Positions 41,909-50,167 of a stretch of 60,538 bases of DNA are shown piece by piece (the first letter of the stretch is position 1; each line of letters starts with the position of its first letter). The notes beneath the pieces are model-generated. The model saw only the letters and a program-made list of their open reading frames with translations, had not been told where the DNA came from and ran no database searches. The position numbers and the translations under genes are program-made. The DNA is taken from positions 1-60,538 of the forward strand of contig FCOD02000035.1 of assembly GCA_001544655.2 (NCBI GenBank). The letters run 5' to 3'. The stretch comes from Caballeronia turbans (GTDB taxonomy: Bacteria; Pseudomonadota; Gammaproteobacteria; Burkholderiales; Burkholderiaceae).

Positions 41909-42871
41909 TCAAAGCGTGCTCGCATGATCGACGCGGTGCTTGGGCACCGCTTTCAACAAAGCCAGCACGCGCCGCGCGTCGTCGAGTTCCTTCTTCATCT
42001 CGTCGATGAGCCACCGCGCCACCGCGCGCGTGCTCTCCGACGGATTCGACGAGCGAAATTCGAGCACGTAATTGGAGCCCGTTTCGATATAGCGATCCCA
42101 CGCGGGAATGACCTTGCCCTCGTTGAGCGGCGCCGCGACCGCGAGCAGCCAGCCGAGCACGACGCCCTGGCCGAGCATCGCGCATTGCACGGCAAGTCCC
42201 GGGTCGGTGTGATGCACCGCTTCGCCGATGCCTTTCTCCGAGAGTCCCGTCGCCCGATGAAAATCAGCCCATGAGAGCGTGGTCACGTCGAGATGAATGT
42301 AGGCGTGACCGTCGATGCTCTTCGGTGCATCGAGCGGACCGAACTGCGCCAGATAGTTCGAACTACAGACGGGCACGATGATCTCCGGACACAGCAGAAG
42401 CGGGTCCTTGTCCGAACCCGGACCATGCAGCCGGATGCCGAGGTCCGCATCTTCGAGCGGTCCATACAACCGTCCCGCCATCACCTGCAAGCGCAGATTG
42501 ACGGAAGGAAACGCACGGCGAAACTCGGCGTATCGGGGCAGGAGCCATAACGCGGCGAAACCGCTTGCGAGCGATAGCGTGACGATCTCGCCTTGCGCGT
42601 GGTCGCGCTTGAGCTCCTCGATGGTGTCGCCGATCTGCCCGAAGCCGGAAGCCACGGCGTGCTGCAATGTTGCACCGCGATCGGTCAGGGTTAGCCCTAG
42701 CTTCGTGCGCTCGAAGAGCCTGAAGCCGAGCGCGTCTTCAAGCCGCGCCACCATGCGGCTCACCGCGACGGGCGTTACGTTGAGTTCGCCGGCGGCCTTG
42801 GTGAAGCTCAGCAGCCGCGCGGATGTTTCGAAAACGACCAGTGCCTGAAGCGAGGGAAGTCGCAGACTCAT
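41909..42871 (-). CDS. LysR family regulator (GcvA-like) at the head of a catabolic locus
   Basis: A 320-residue LysR. The helix-turn-helix reads LQALVVFETSARLLSFTKAA and LNVTPVAVSRMVARLEDALG, as in GcvA-type regulators, followed by a GcvA-like effector domain (LPRYAEFRRAFPSVNLRLQV; LYGPLEDADLGIRLHGPG). The frame is open on to 44953, but that part is antisense to the flavoenzyme. It is divergent from the demethylase-like gene across 96 bp and is the probable regulator of it. Confidence 0.92.
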   Translation of the reverse strand: MSLRLPSLQALVVFETSARLLSFTKAAGELNVTPVAVSRMVARLEDALGFRLFERTKLGLTLTDRGATLQHAVASGFGQIGDTIEELKRDHAQGEIVTLSLASGFAALWLLPRYAEFRRAFPSVNLRLQVMAGRLYGPLEDADLGIRLHGPGSDKDPLLLCPEIIVPVCSSNYLAQFGPLDAPKSIDGHAYIHLDVTTLSWADFHRATGLSEKGIGEAVHHTDPGLAVQCAMLGQGVVLGWLLAVAAPLNEGKVIPAWDRYIETGSNYVLEFRSSNPSESTRAVARWLIDEMKKELDDARRVLALLKAVPKHRVDHASTL

Positions 42872-42877
42872 ACAACA

Positions 42878-42888
42878 CCATGTTATGG
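42878..42888. promoter_or_regulatory. Small palindrome in the LysR/demethylase spacer
   Basis: CCAT-GTT-ATGG lies 7 bp upstream of the LysR start in the short divergent spacer. It is a possible regulator contact site; only position and symmetry support it. Confidence 0.3.
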
Positions 42889-42967
42889 GGCATGCATCGA
42901 TTTGTAATTTGACGGCGCATATTGACCTCCTTACCTTGAGTCCGACGCTCACTTCATCTGGCAGGCC

Positions 42968-44995
42968 ATGACTACTGCTTCGTCGGACCCGTTGCTTCAG
43001 CCATTCGCACTCAGGCATCTCGTGTTCAAAAATCGTGTGATGAGCACGAGTCACGCAAGCCGTCTGACGCGCGACGAATTCCCGCAGGAGGTCTATCAAC
43101 GGTATCACGAGGAAAAGGCGAAAGGGGGTATCGCGCTGACGATGTTCGGCGGGTCGTCGAACGTCAGCCTCGACAGTCCGAACACGTTCCAGCAGATCAA
43201 CGTCGGAACCGACGCCGTGGTGCCGCATCTGCGGCGCTTTTCCGATCGCATCCACACGCACGGCGCGGCGCTCATGTGCCAGATCACGCATCTCGGGCGG
43301 CGCGGCGATGCGTACACGGAGCCGTGGCTGCCGATGATCGCTCCATCGGCCGTGCGTGAAACGCTGCACCGCGCCATGCCGCAAGCAATCCACGACGCGG
43401 ACATCAAACGCGTGATCCGCGATTTCGGCCTCGCGGCGAAGCGCTGCCGCGATGGCGGCCTCGACGGCATCGAATCGCATGCGGGCGGTCATCTCATCGG
43501 CCAGTTCATGGACCCGACCGTGAACCTGCGCACCGACAAATACGGCGGCTCGACGGCGAATCGCGTGCGCTTCGCGATTGAGGTTCACGAGGAGATTCGC
43601 AAGCAGGTGGGCGATGATTTCATCGTCGGCTTTCGCTTCGCGCTCGAAGACGGATGCAGCTTCGAGGAAGGGCTGGAGATGTCGCGCATTCTGCAAGGCA
43701 CGGGCCTTTTCGACTTCTTCAACGTCACGTTCGGGCGCATGGACACGAAGATGTCGCTCGCGGTCAATTCCATGCCGGGGATGTTCGTGCCGTCCGCGCC
43801 GTGGCTGCCGAAAGCCGCCGCATTCAAGCGCGCAGTCGATCTGCCCGTGTTTCATGCAGCGAAGATCGCCGATCTCGCCACCGCGCGCTACGCGATCCGC
43901 GAAGGCCTGCTCGACATGGTCGGCATGACGCGCGCGCATATCGCGGAGCCGCATCTCGTGAAGCTCGTCGCAGCGGGCAAGGAGGACGAGGCGCGGCCGT
44001 GCGTCGGCGCATCGTTTTGCCGCAACTTCCGCGCGACGTGCATCCATAATCCGGCGACGTCGCGCGAGACCTATCTCACGCATGACATACCCGAAGCCGC
44101 GCGGAAGAAGCGCGTGCTCATCGTAGGCGCGGGACCGGCGGGTCTCGAAGCTGCGCGCATCTGCGCGACGCGCGGCCATCACGTCACCGTGCTCGAAGCG
44201 AACTCGACGGCGGGCGGACAGATGCTGCTGGCGGCGACGGGAAGCTGGCGGCGCGACCTCATCGGCATCGTGGACTGGCGCGTGGCGCAGATCGAAAAGC
44301 TCGGCGTAGACGTGCGCTATAACCACTACGCCGAACTGAGCGACGTGCTCGATCATGGCGCGGATGTCGTCATCATCGCGACGGGCGGTCTGCCCAATCT
44401 CGATGCGCTGCCGGGCGGCGAGCTGTGCAAGTCGGTCTTCGACGCGCTCACGGACACGCCGCCGCGCGAAGGCAGCGTGCTCGTGTACGACGGCACCGGC
44501 CGCCACAACGCTTATCTGTGCGCGGAGCGTTATGTCGATGCGGGCCTCGATGTATCGCTCGCGCTCATCGACAGCATGCCGGCGCAGGAAACCGGCGGCC
44601 GCGGCGACGATCAGGTCTGGATGCGCAATATCGCGCGCTGGGACGTGCCCGTGCGCACGAACATCGAGCTCATCGAAGTGAGCACGTCCGATACCGGCAA
44701 GCGCCGGGCCGTGTTCCGTCATCACCTGACGAATGATCTCGTGGAGATGGAAGCGGATCATGTCGTCGTCGAGCGCGGCATGCTCGCAGTCGATGATCTG
44801 TTCGAGGCGACGCGCATGTATTCCGTCAACGACGGCTACACCGATCTCGAAGCGTTCGCCACGGGCAAGCCGCAGCCCGAAGTGCAGAAGGGCGAAGAAG
44901 GACAGTTCCATCTTTACCGCATTGGCGACGCGAGCGCGTCGCGCGACATTCACACGGCCATCTACGACGCCTGCAGGCTATGCCTCGCGCTGTGA
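42968..44995 (+). CDS. TMADH/2,4-dienoyl-CoA-reductase-type flavoenzyme (N-methylproline/dimethylglycine demethylase-like)
   Basis: A 675-residue enzyme with an old-yellow-enzyme TIM barrel binding FMN (about 1-340; AALMCQITHLGRRGD, DGIESHAGGHLIGQFMDPTV with NLRTDKYGG), an iron-sulfur region (Cys345, Cys351, Cys358 in CVGASFC and TCIHNP), and C-terminal FAD/NAD(P) domains (VLIVGAGPAGLEAARIC). Relatives oxidatively demethylate trimethylamine, dimethylglycine or N-methylproline. The usual C-x2-C-x2/3-C pattern is altered (Ala348). It is divergent from a LysR and 62 bp before a binding-protein gene, which suggests demethylation of an imported N-methyl compound. Substrate is inferred only. Confidence 0.85.
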   Translation: MTTASSDPLLQPFALRHLVFKNRVMSTSHASRLTRDEFPQEVYQRYHEEKAKGGIALTMFGGSSNVSLDSPNTFQQINVGTDAVVPHLRRFSDRIHTHGAALMCQITHLGRRGDAYTEPWLPMIAPSAVRETLHRAMPQAIHDADIKRVIRDFGLAAKRCRDGGLDGIESHAGGHLIGQFMDPTVNLRTDKYGGSTANRVRFAIEVHEEIRKQVGDDFIVGFRFALEDGCSFEEGLEMSRILQGTGLFDFFNVTFGRMDTKMSLAVNSMPGMFVPSAPWLPKAAAFKRAVDLPVFHAAKIADLATARYAIREGLLDMVGMTRAHIAEPHLVKLVAAGKEDEARPCVGASFCRNFRATCIHNPATSRETYLTHDIPEAARKKRVLIVGAGPAGLEAARICATRGHHVTVLEANSTAGGQMLLAATGSWRRDLIGIVDWRVAQIEKLGVDVRYNHYAELSDVLDHGADVVIIATGGLPNLDALPGGELCKSVFDALTDTPPREGSVLVYDGTGRHNAYLCAERYVDAGLDVSLALIDSMPAQETGGRGDDQVWMRNIARWDVPVRTNIELIEVSTSDTGKRRAVFRHHLTNDLVEMEADHVVVERGMLAVDDLFEATRMYSVNDGYTDLEAFATGKPQPEVQKGEEGQFHLYRIGDASASRDIHTAIYDACRLCLAL

Positions 44996-45057
44996 AGGCC
45001 GGTTGCATCGTATCCGCCATACCATCCGCATAACGACATGACCGAGCGAGGCTGACC

Positions 45058-46635
45058 ATGATATTGCCGAAGGAACTCGTAGTCGCCGATCCTGGCCGCC
45101 GCAAGGCGATGAAGACGCTGGCCGCCGCGGGCGCGGCGACGCTCATCCTGCCGGGCGCATCGTCACTCGCGTTCGCCGCGACGCAGCCCGCGCCGCAACG
45201 CGGCGGACGCATCCGCGTGGCGCTGGCGAACCAGTCGCTCATGGATTCGCTCGATCCCGCGAAGGGCACGCATACCGGCGACTATTCACGCGCGTACATG
45301 TTCTATAGCGGCCTCACCGAACTCGACGCCGACTTCAAGACGCAGAACGCGCTCGCGGAAAAGCTCGAATCCGACGACTTCGTGAAATGGACCGTCACGC
45401 TTCGGCCCAACGTGCATTTCCACGACGGCAAGCCCTTCACATCCGACGATGTCGTTTTTTCGCTGATGCGCCACAAGGATCCGGCGACGGCATCGAAGGC
45501 GAAGTCGATCGTCGATGGCATCAGCTCGGTCAAGGCGGCGGGGCCGCTGAAGGTCGAGATCACGTTGACCGAGCCGAACGTCGACCTTCCCGCGCTGCTC
45601 GCGATTCCGCATCTGGTGATCGTCGCCGCGAATACGACGGACTTCTCCAAAGGGAACGGCACGGGCCCGTTCACGTGCAAGGAGTTCACGCCGGCGCAGC
45701 GCTGCATCGGCGCGCGCAACCCGAACTTCTGGAAGCCGGGGCGCCCGTATCTCGACGAAGTGGAGATCATCGGCATCGGCGACGACGCGGCGCGCACCAA
45801 TGCGCTGCTCGCGGGCGACGTGCAGCTCATCTCGCCGCTGCCCGCGCGCGATGTCGATCGCGTCAAGCAGACAGGCAAGGTGACGGTGCTCGAAAGTCCG
45901 TCGCAGCTTTACTCGGACCTCGCCTTGCGGCAGGACATGCTGCCGACGAAGAGCGCGGACTTCAACGAGGGCGTCAAGTATCTGCACGACCGGCAGCGCA
46001 TCGTGAACGTGATGCTGCGCGGCCACGGCACGCTTGCGAACGATCATCCGGTGCCGGAGTGGCATCCGTACTTCATGAAGGGATTGCCGCAGCGCACGTT
46101 CGATCCGGACAAGGCGCAGTTCCACTTCAAGAAGGCCGGCACGCCAGGCGCGCGTGCGGAGATCATCGCGCCGCCATCGGTCGAAACCGCGCTCGACTCC
46201 GCCATGATGATTCAGCAGGCCGCGAAGCAGGCGGGCGTCGATATCAACGTGCGCCGCGTGCCCGCCGACGGTTACTGGACGACGTACTGGATGAAGTATC
46301 CGATGACCTACGGCTCCATCCTGCCGCGCCCGACGCTCGACCTGCTGTACACGCAGTTCTTCCGCTCGAATGCGAACTGGAACGAGTCGGGATGGAAGAA
46401 CGAGCAGTTCGATCAGTTGCTGACCCAGGCGCGCCGCGAGCGCGACGAAGCGAAGCGCAAGCAGATGTACGGCGACATGCAGACGATCATCTACGAGAAG
46501 AACAGTCTCGTGATTCCCGCATTCATCAACTTCATCGACGCACAGAGCTCGACCTTGCGCGGATTGAAGGGCACGCCTTCGGGGCGCGTGATGGGCTATC
46601 GGTTCGCGGAGTTCGCGTGGCTGGACAAGGCGTGA
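45058..46635 (+). CDS. ABC transporter substrate-binding protein, dipeptide/opine type (SBP_bac_5), copy 1
   Basis: The 525-residue exported protein has a twin-arginine-like signal (GRRKAMKTLAAAGAATLI, residues 13-30; cleavage likely near AFA). The SBP_bac_5 core includes FYSGLTELDADF, VHFHDGKPFTSDDVVFSLMR, NGTGPFTCKEFTP and LDEVEIIGIGDD. It resembles the copy at 51528 throughout (RPTLDLLYTQFFRSNANWNE versus RPSADVIFTQFFKSDAPWNE). No permease lies beside it, so it probably shares the importer at 53229-56955. GAGG precedes the ATG. Confidence 0.92.
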   Translation: MILPKELVVADPGRRKAMKTLAAAGAATLILPGASSLAFAATQPAPQRGGRIRVALANQSLMDSLDPAKGTHTGDYSRAYMFYSGLTELDADFKTQNALAEKLESDDFVKWTVTLRPNVHFHDGKPFTSDDVVFSLMRHKDPATASKAKSIVDGISSVKAAGPLKVEITLTEPNVDLPALLAIPHLVIVAANTTDFSKGNGTGPFTCKEFTPAQRCIGARNPNFWKPGRPYLDEVEIIGIGDDAARTNALLAGDVQLISPLPARDVDRVKQTGKVTVLESPSQLYSDLALRQDMLPTKSADFNEGVKYLHDRQRIVNVMLRGHGTLANDHPVPEWHPYFMKGLPQRTFDPDKAQFHFKKAGTPGARAEIIAPPSVETALDSAMMIQQAAKQAGVDINVRRVPADGYWTTYWMKYPMTYGSILPRPTLDLLYTQFFRSNANWNESGWKNEQFDQLLTQARRERDEAKRKQMYGDMQTIIYEKNSLVIPAFINFIDAQSSTLRGLKGTPSGRVMGYRFAEFAWLDKA

Positions 46636-46668
46636 AAGCCGCTTCCGCCGATGTCTGCGCGCACGCGA

Positions 46669-47541
46669 CTACCACACCGCCTGACTCGTCAGCGCGAACT
46701 GCGTGAGCGTGGCATCGGCGGCGGGCACGCCGTTCAACGCCATCTGCTCGATGGTATCGACGAGCGGCAGCCCGAGCCCTTCGAGCCACGAGGAAAGCCC
46801 GTATCGCAAGGGCGTATCGACGCGCACGAACATGCCCGCGTTCAGCGCGAGCCAGTAACTGATCAACGCCTTGGCGCGGCTCTGATCCGGCGATTCGGGT
46901 GCGATCACCGGACCGATCACATGTCCGTCGCCGAAACGCCGGAAGAGCGCGAATCCGATCAGCTCGCCGTCGCGATCGAGCGCGATGCCGCTCGCGACAT
47001 CGAGCAGTTGCGGAAGCAGCGCCGAGCGGTCCAGCCCGCTCGCGCGCGATGCCAGTTCGGCGAGACGCGGCGTGTCCTTCGCGCCGATCGGACGCAGCCG
47101 CTCGCCGGGCGGCAGCGAAACCAGCGGCGGTTGAAACGCCGCACCCTGATGCTGTTGAATCGTGTCGATGCGCGTGAAGCCCCGTTGCTCGCACAGCGGC
47201 CTGCCTTCGTTCGATGCGTGAATCAGGAGCGTGCGCGAGCCGAGCTTCGCCGTCAGCCGGTCGAGCAGCGCGCGTCCGATGCCCTGCCGTTGATGTTCCG
47301 GCGACACGATGAACATGCCGAGCGTCGCGGCGTTCGCGCCGAACGGAAAGGCGAGCGCCGTGCCGACGAGCGCGCCCGCCGGATCGACGGCGGCGAGGCC
47401 GTCGCCGAGACGCGCCGCGAAGCGCCAGTCGTCCGCGCGATGCCGCCATTTGACGGAGGCCGACAGCGCGTGCGCCGCGGGAATATCGTCGAGCGTGAAA
47501 GCCCGGTATTCGACCACATTGTTATTGCTCGAGTCGGGCAC
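46669..47541 (-). CDS. GNAT family N-acetyltransferase, two-domain (GTG start)
   Basis: The 290-residue protein has an N-terminal GNAT domain with the acetyl-CoA loop SPEHQRQGIGRALLDRL and a second, GNAT-like C-terminal domain (about 150-290) of the YitH/Acetyltransf_18 type (ALDRDGELIGFALFRRF; GPVIAPES). It should acetylate a small molecule or peptide amine. The GTG at 47541 has GGAGG five bases upstream; the frame is open to 47664 but unlike the family. It is the only opposite-strand gene inside the catabolic locus, possibly to acetylate an amine substrate or product. Confidence 0.88.
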   Translation of the reverse strand: MPDSSNNNVVEYRAFTLDDIPAAHALSASVKWRHRADDWRFAARLGDGLAAVDPAGALVGTALAFPFGANAATLGMFIVSPEHQRQGIGRALLDRLTAKLGSRTLLIHASNEGRPLCEQRGFTRIDTIQQHQGAAFQPPLVSLPPGERLRPIGAKDTPRLAELASRASGLDRSALLPQLLDVASGIALDRDGELIGFALFRRFGDGHVIGPVIAPESPDQSRAKALISYWLALNAGMFVRVDTPLRYGLSSWLEGLGLPLVDTIEQMALNGVPAADATLTQFALTSQAVW

Positions 47542-47788
47542 GCCGGCCTCCTGACCTTGAATACATTTATCGCAACTTTGACACCGCAGCGCGCGCGTGG
47601 CTAGGACGATCTTCCTGTCACGCATGGTGCATGGACCGGCGCATGTGGTGCAACGCAAAACCACGGGTTATCGCCGCAAGAACGCGCATGCTGTGCTGTA
47701 TCGGCAATTTTGTCGGCGAAATATGCCGGTGCTCCGGTCCTACGATGAAGCCATGTCAACGCAGCATCACGGAAGAGGACTCACGCAT

Positions 47789-49267
47789 ATGGACCGGTTC
47801 GATCCTGCCAGCATCGTCATCAGGAGCGGGCATTTCATCGGCGGCGAATTGATCGATGCGGGCGCGTCGCGCATCGAGGTCGCGCGGCCATCGGATGGCG
47901 TCGCGTATGCATCGGTGCCTGTCGCCGATGACGCGATGATCGACTACGCCGTGCAGAACGCGTTCAGCGCGTTCAAGAAGAGCGACTGGGCACGCCGCGC
48001 GCCGCGCGAGCGAGCGCGAGTATTGCGCAAATTCGCCGATCTCGTCGCCGCCGATGCCGCCACACTCGCGCCGCTCGAAGCGCTCGGCTCGACGCGCCCC
48101 GTGCGAGATGCGTACCACTGGGACGTGCCGTTCACCGCCGAAAGCATCCGCTTCTATGCGGAGCTTGCCGACAAGATCGGCGGCGATGTCGCGGCGACCG
48201 ATCATCGGCATCTGGGCATGACGATAGCGGAGCCTTACGGCGTGATCGGCGCGATCGCGCCGTGGAACTTTCCGCTCGTGATGGGCATCTGGAAGGCCGC
48301 GCCCGCGCTCGCGGCGGGCAACGCGGTGGTGCTGAAGCCTTCGGAGATGACGCCGTTTTCCACGCTGCGTCTCGCCGAGCTCGCACTGGAAGCGGGCGTG
48401 CCGCCGGGCATCTTCAACGTCGTTCAGGGCGATGGCCGCACGACCGGCGACGCGCTCGTGCGTCATCCGCGCATCGGCAAAGTGACGTTCACGGGATCGA
48501 CACGCACCGGCGCCGCGATCATGGCCGCATGCGCCGAAACCGGCACGAAGCCGGTCACGCTGGAACTGGGCGGCAAAAGTCCGCAGATCGTGTTCGCGGA
48601 TGCACCGCGCATCGATGATGTAGCGCGGCGCATTGCCGGCGCGATCACGGGCAATGCCGGACAAGTGTGCGTTGCGGGTTCGCGGCTTCTCGTGCAGCGC
48701 GCAATCGCCGGCGAGCTGACCGATCGCATCGCGCAGGCATTCGGCGAACTCAAAGCCGGCGCGACGTGGGCCGCGGGCACGACGCTGCCGCCGATCATCT
48801 CCGAGCCGCAGGCGCTACGTATCGACGCGATCGTTCAACGCAGCATCGCGGGCGGCGCGACCTTGCGTTGCGGCGCAAAGCGCGCGGATGCGGCGACGCC
48901 GGGCGCGTTCTACGCGCCGACCTTGTTATGCGATGTCACGCAGGACAACGACGCCGTGCGCAGCGAAATCTTCGGCCCCGTGCTCACCGTGCAGTCTTTC
49001 GATACGGAAGAAGAAGCGCTCGAACTCGCGGCGCATCCTAAATACGGTCTCGCCGCGGGCGTGCATACGGCGGACATCGGGCGGGCTTTGCGGATGGTGC
49101 GCGGCATCGAGGCGGGCACCGTCTGGGTGAACCGCTATGGCCGCACGAGCGACTTCGTGCTTCCGACCGGCGGCTACAAGCGCTCGGGTATCGGCAAGGA
49201 CCTCGGACGGCAGGCTTATGAAGCGAATCTGCGCTTCAAGAGCGTGCTCATCGATACGGAAGGATGA
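47789..49267 (+). CDS. NAD(P)-dependent aldehyde dehydrogenase
   Basis: A 492-residue ALDH with the NAD motif GAIAPWNFPLVMGIWKAAPA, glycine-rich FTGSTRTGAAIM, catalytic glutamate LELGGKSPQIV and catalytic cysteine GNAGQVCVAGSRLLV. It resembles gamma-glutamyl-gamma-aminobutyraldehyde and related amino-aldehyde dehydrogenases. The ATG at 47789 is used; an upstream in-frame ATG at 47753 would add 12 residues. It precedes the HAD/flavoenzyme/transporter operon by 208 bp and likely oxidises an aldehyde released by the flavoenzymes. Confidence 0.92.
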   Translation: MDRFDPASIVIRSGHFIGGELIDAGASRIEVARPSDGVAYASVPVADDAMIDYAVQNAFSAFKKSDWARRAPRERARVLRKFADLVAADAATLAPLEALGSTRPVRDAYHWDVPFTAESIRFYAELADKIGGDVAATDHRHLGMTIAEPYGVIGAIAPWNFPLVMGIWKAAPALAAGNAVVLKPSEMTPFSTLRLAELALEAGVPPGIFNVVQGDGRTTGDALVRHPRIGKVTFTGSTRTGAAIMAACAETGTKPVTLELGGKSPQIVFADAPRIDDVARRIAGAITGNAGQVCVAGSRLLVQRAIAGELTDRIAQAFGELKAGATWAAGTTLPPIISEPQALRIDAIVQRSIAGGATLRCGAKRADAATPGAFYAPTLLCDVTQDNDAVRSEIFGPVLTVQSFDTEEEALELAAHPKYGLAAGVHTADIGRALRMVRGIEAGTVWVNRYGRTSDFVLPTGGYKRSGIGKDLGRQAYEANLRFKSVLIDTEG

Positions 49268-49280
49268 GGCGCACAAGACA

Positions 49281-49390
49281 TGCACGATCGTGCAAAAAAG
49301 GCGCCGCATTTTCTGCTGTGGCGATGCCTCAAAACGCATGACTTATGTCGCCGCGAGGCACGCATTCGACGCCATCAGTCATTTTTGCAC
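49281..49390. promoter_or_regulatory. Palindrome and inverted GTGCAAAAA motifs before the HAD/transport operon
   Basis: A perfect 14-bp palindrome TGCACGATCGTGCA (49281-49294) runs into AAAAAA, giving GTGCAAAAA (49290-49298). The inverted copy TTTTTGCAC lies at 49382-49390. Both sit in a 208-bp AT-rich spacer upstream of the operon starting at 49476, where a regulator such as the locus LysR or AraC could bind. Confidence 0.45.
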
Positions 49391-49475
49391 TGTTTAAATT
49401 TTCCTCAACACATCGCTGTTTCTTGTTTTCACCACTGAACTCCGGACGGGTTCATCACACGACAGGATTGACACC

Positions 49476-50144
49476 ATGATCGATTTCGAGCCGAAGTACA
49501 TCACGTTCGACTGCTACGGCACGCTGACGAAATTCCGCATGGCCGATATGGCCCGCGAGATGTACGGCGACCGCCTGCAAGGCGACGACCTCGAACAATT
49601 CGTGAAGTTCTTCGCGGGCTATCGCCGCGACGAAGTGCTCGGCGCGTGGAAGCCGTATCGCGACGTGATCGTCAACTCCGTGCGCCGCACGTGCGAACGC
49701 ACGAACGTCGCATTCGATGAAGCGGAAGCCGAAAAGTTTTACCTCGCCGTGCCGACCTGGGGCCCGCATCCGGACGTGCCGGAAGGCCTCTCGCGGCTCG
49801 CTACGAAGTACAAGCTCGTGATTCTGTCGAACGCATCGAACGATCAGATCCAGAGCAACGTCGACAAGCTCGGCGCGCCGTTCCATCGCGTATTCACGGC
49901 GCAGCAGGCGCAATCGTACAAGCCGCGCATGCAGGGCTTCGAATACATGTTCGATCAGTTGAACTGCAATCCGGAGGACGTGCTGCATGTGTCGTCGAGC
50001 CTGCGTTACGACCTGATGACCGCGCACGACATGGGCATCAAGCACAAGGCGTTCGTGAAGCGCGGCCATGAGCCGGGCACGCCGTACTACGAGTATTACG
50101 AAGTGGACACCATCGGCGATCTCGCCACGCAACTCGGTCTGTAA
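49476..50144 (+). CDS. HAD-superfamily hydrolase annotated-type 'haloacid dehalogenase type II', altered active site
   Basis: A 222-residue HAD protein with the nucleophile motif ITFDCYGTLT (Asp12, Thr16), the second motif VILSNASND, the lysine in QSYKPRMQGFEYMF, and the last motif HVSSSLRYDLMTAHDMGIKH. In true L-2-haloacid dehalogenases the last motif is SSNAWD; here the asparagine and tryptophan are gone. It is therefore probably a phosphatase or another hydrolase, not a dehalogenase. It opens an operon with a flavin oxidase (23 bp gap) and a dipeptide-type importer. Its real substrate is unknown. Confidence 0.85.
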   Translation: MIDFEPKYITFDCYGTLTKFRMADMAREMYGDRLQGDDLEQFVKFFAGYRRDEVLGAWKPYRDVIVNSVRRTCERTNVAFDEAEAEKFYLAVPTWGPHPDVPEGLSRLATKYKLVILSNASNDQIQSNVDKLGAPFHRVFTAQQAQSYKPRMQGFEYMFDQLNCNPEDVLHVSSSLRYDLMTAHDMGIKHKAFVKRGHEPGTPYYEYYEVDTIGDLATQLGL

Positions 50145-50167
50145 AGAAAGCCACTTCCACGCGAGCA

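Noticed and set aside
42872-44953. About 690-codon extension of the LysR frame opposite the demethylase gene
   Set aside because: Arg/His/Ala-rich antisense frame with no domain; the LysR helix-turn-helix begins normally at 42871.
49476-50144. Functional haloalkanoate dehalogenation pathway
   Set aside because: The active-site Asn and Trp are missing and no haloacid transporter or related enzyme is present.
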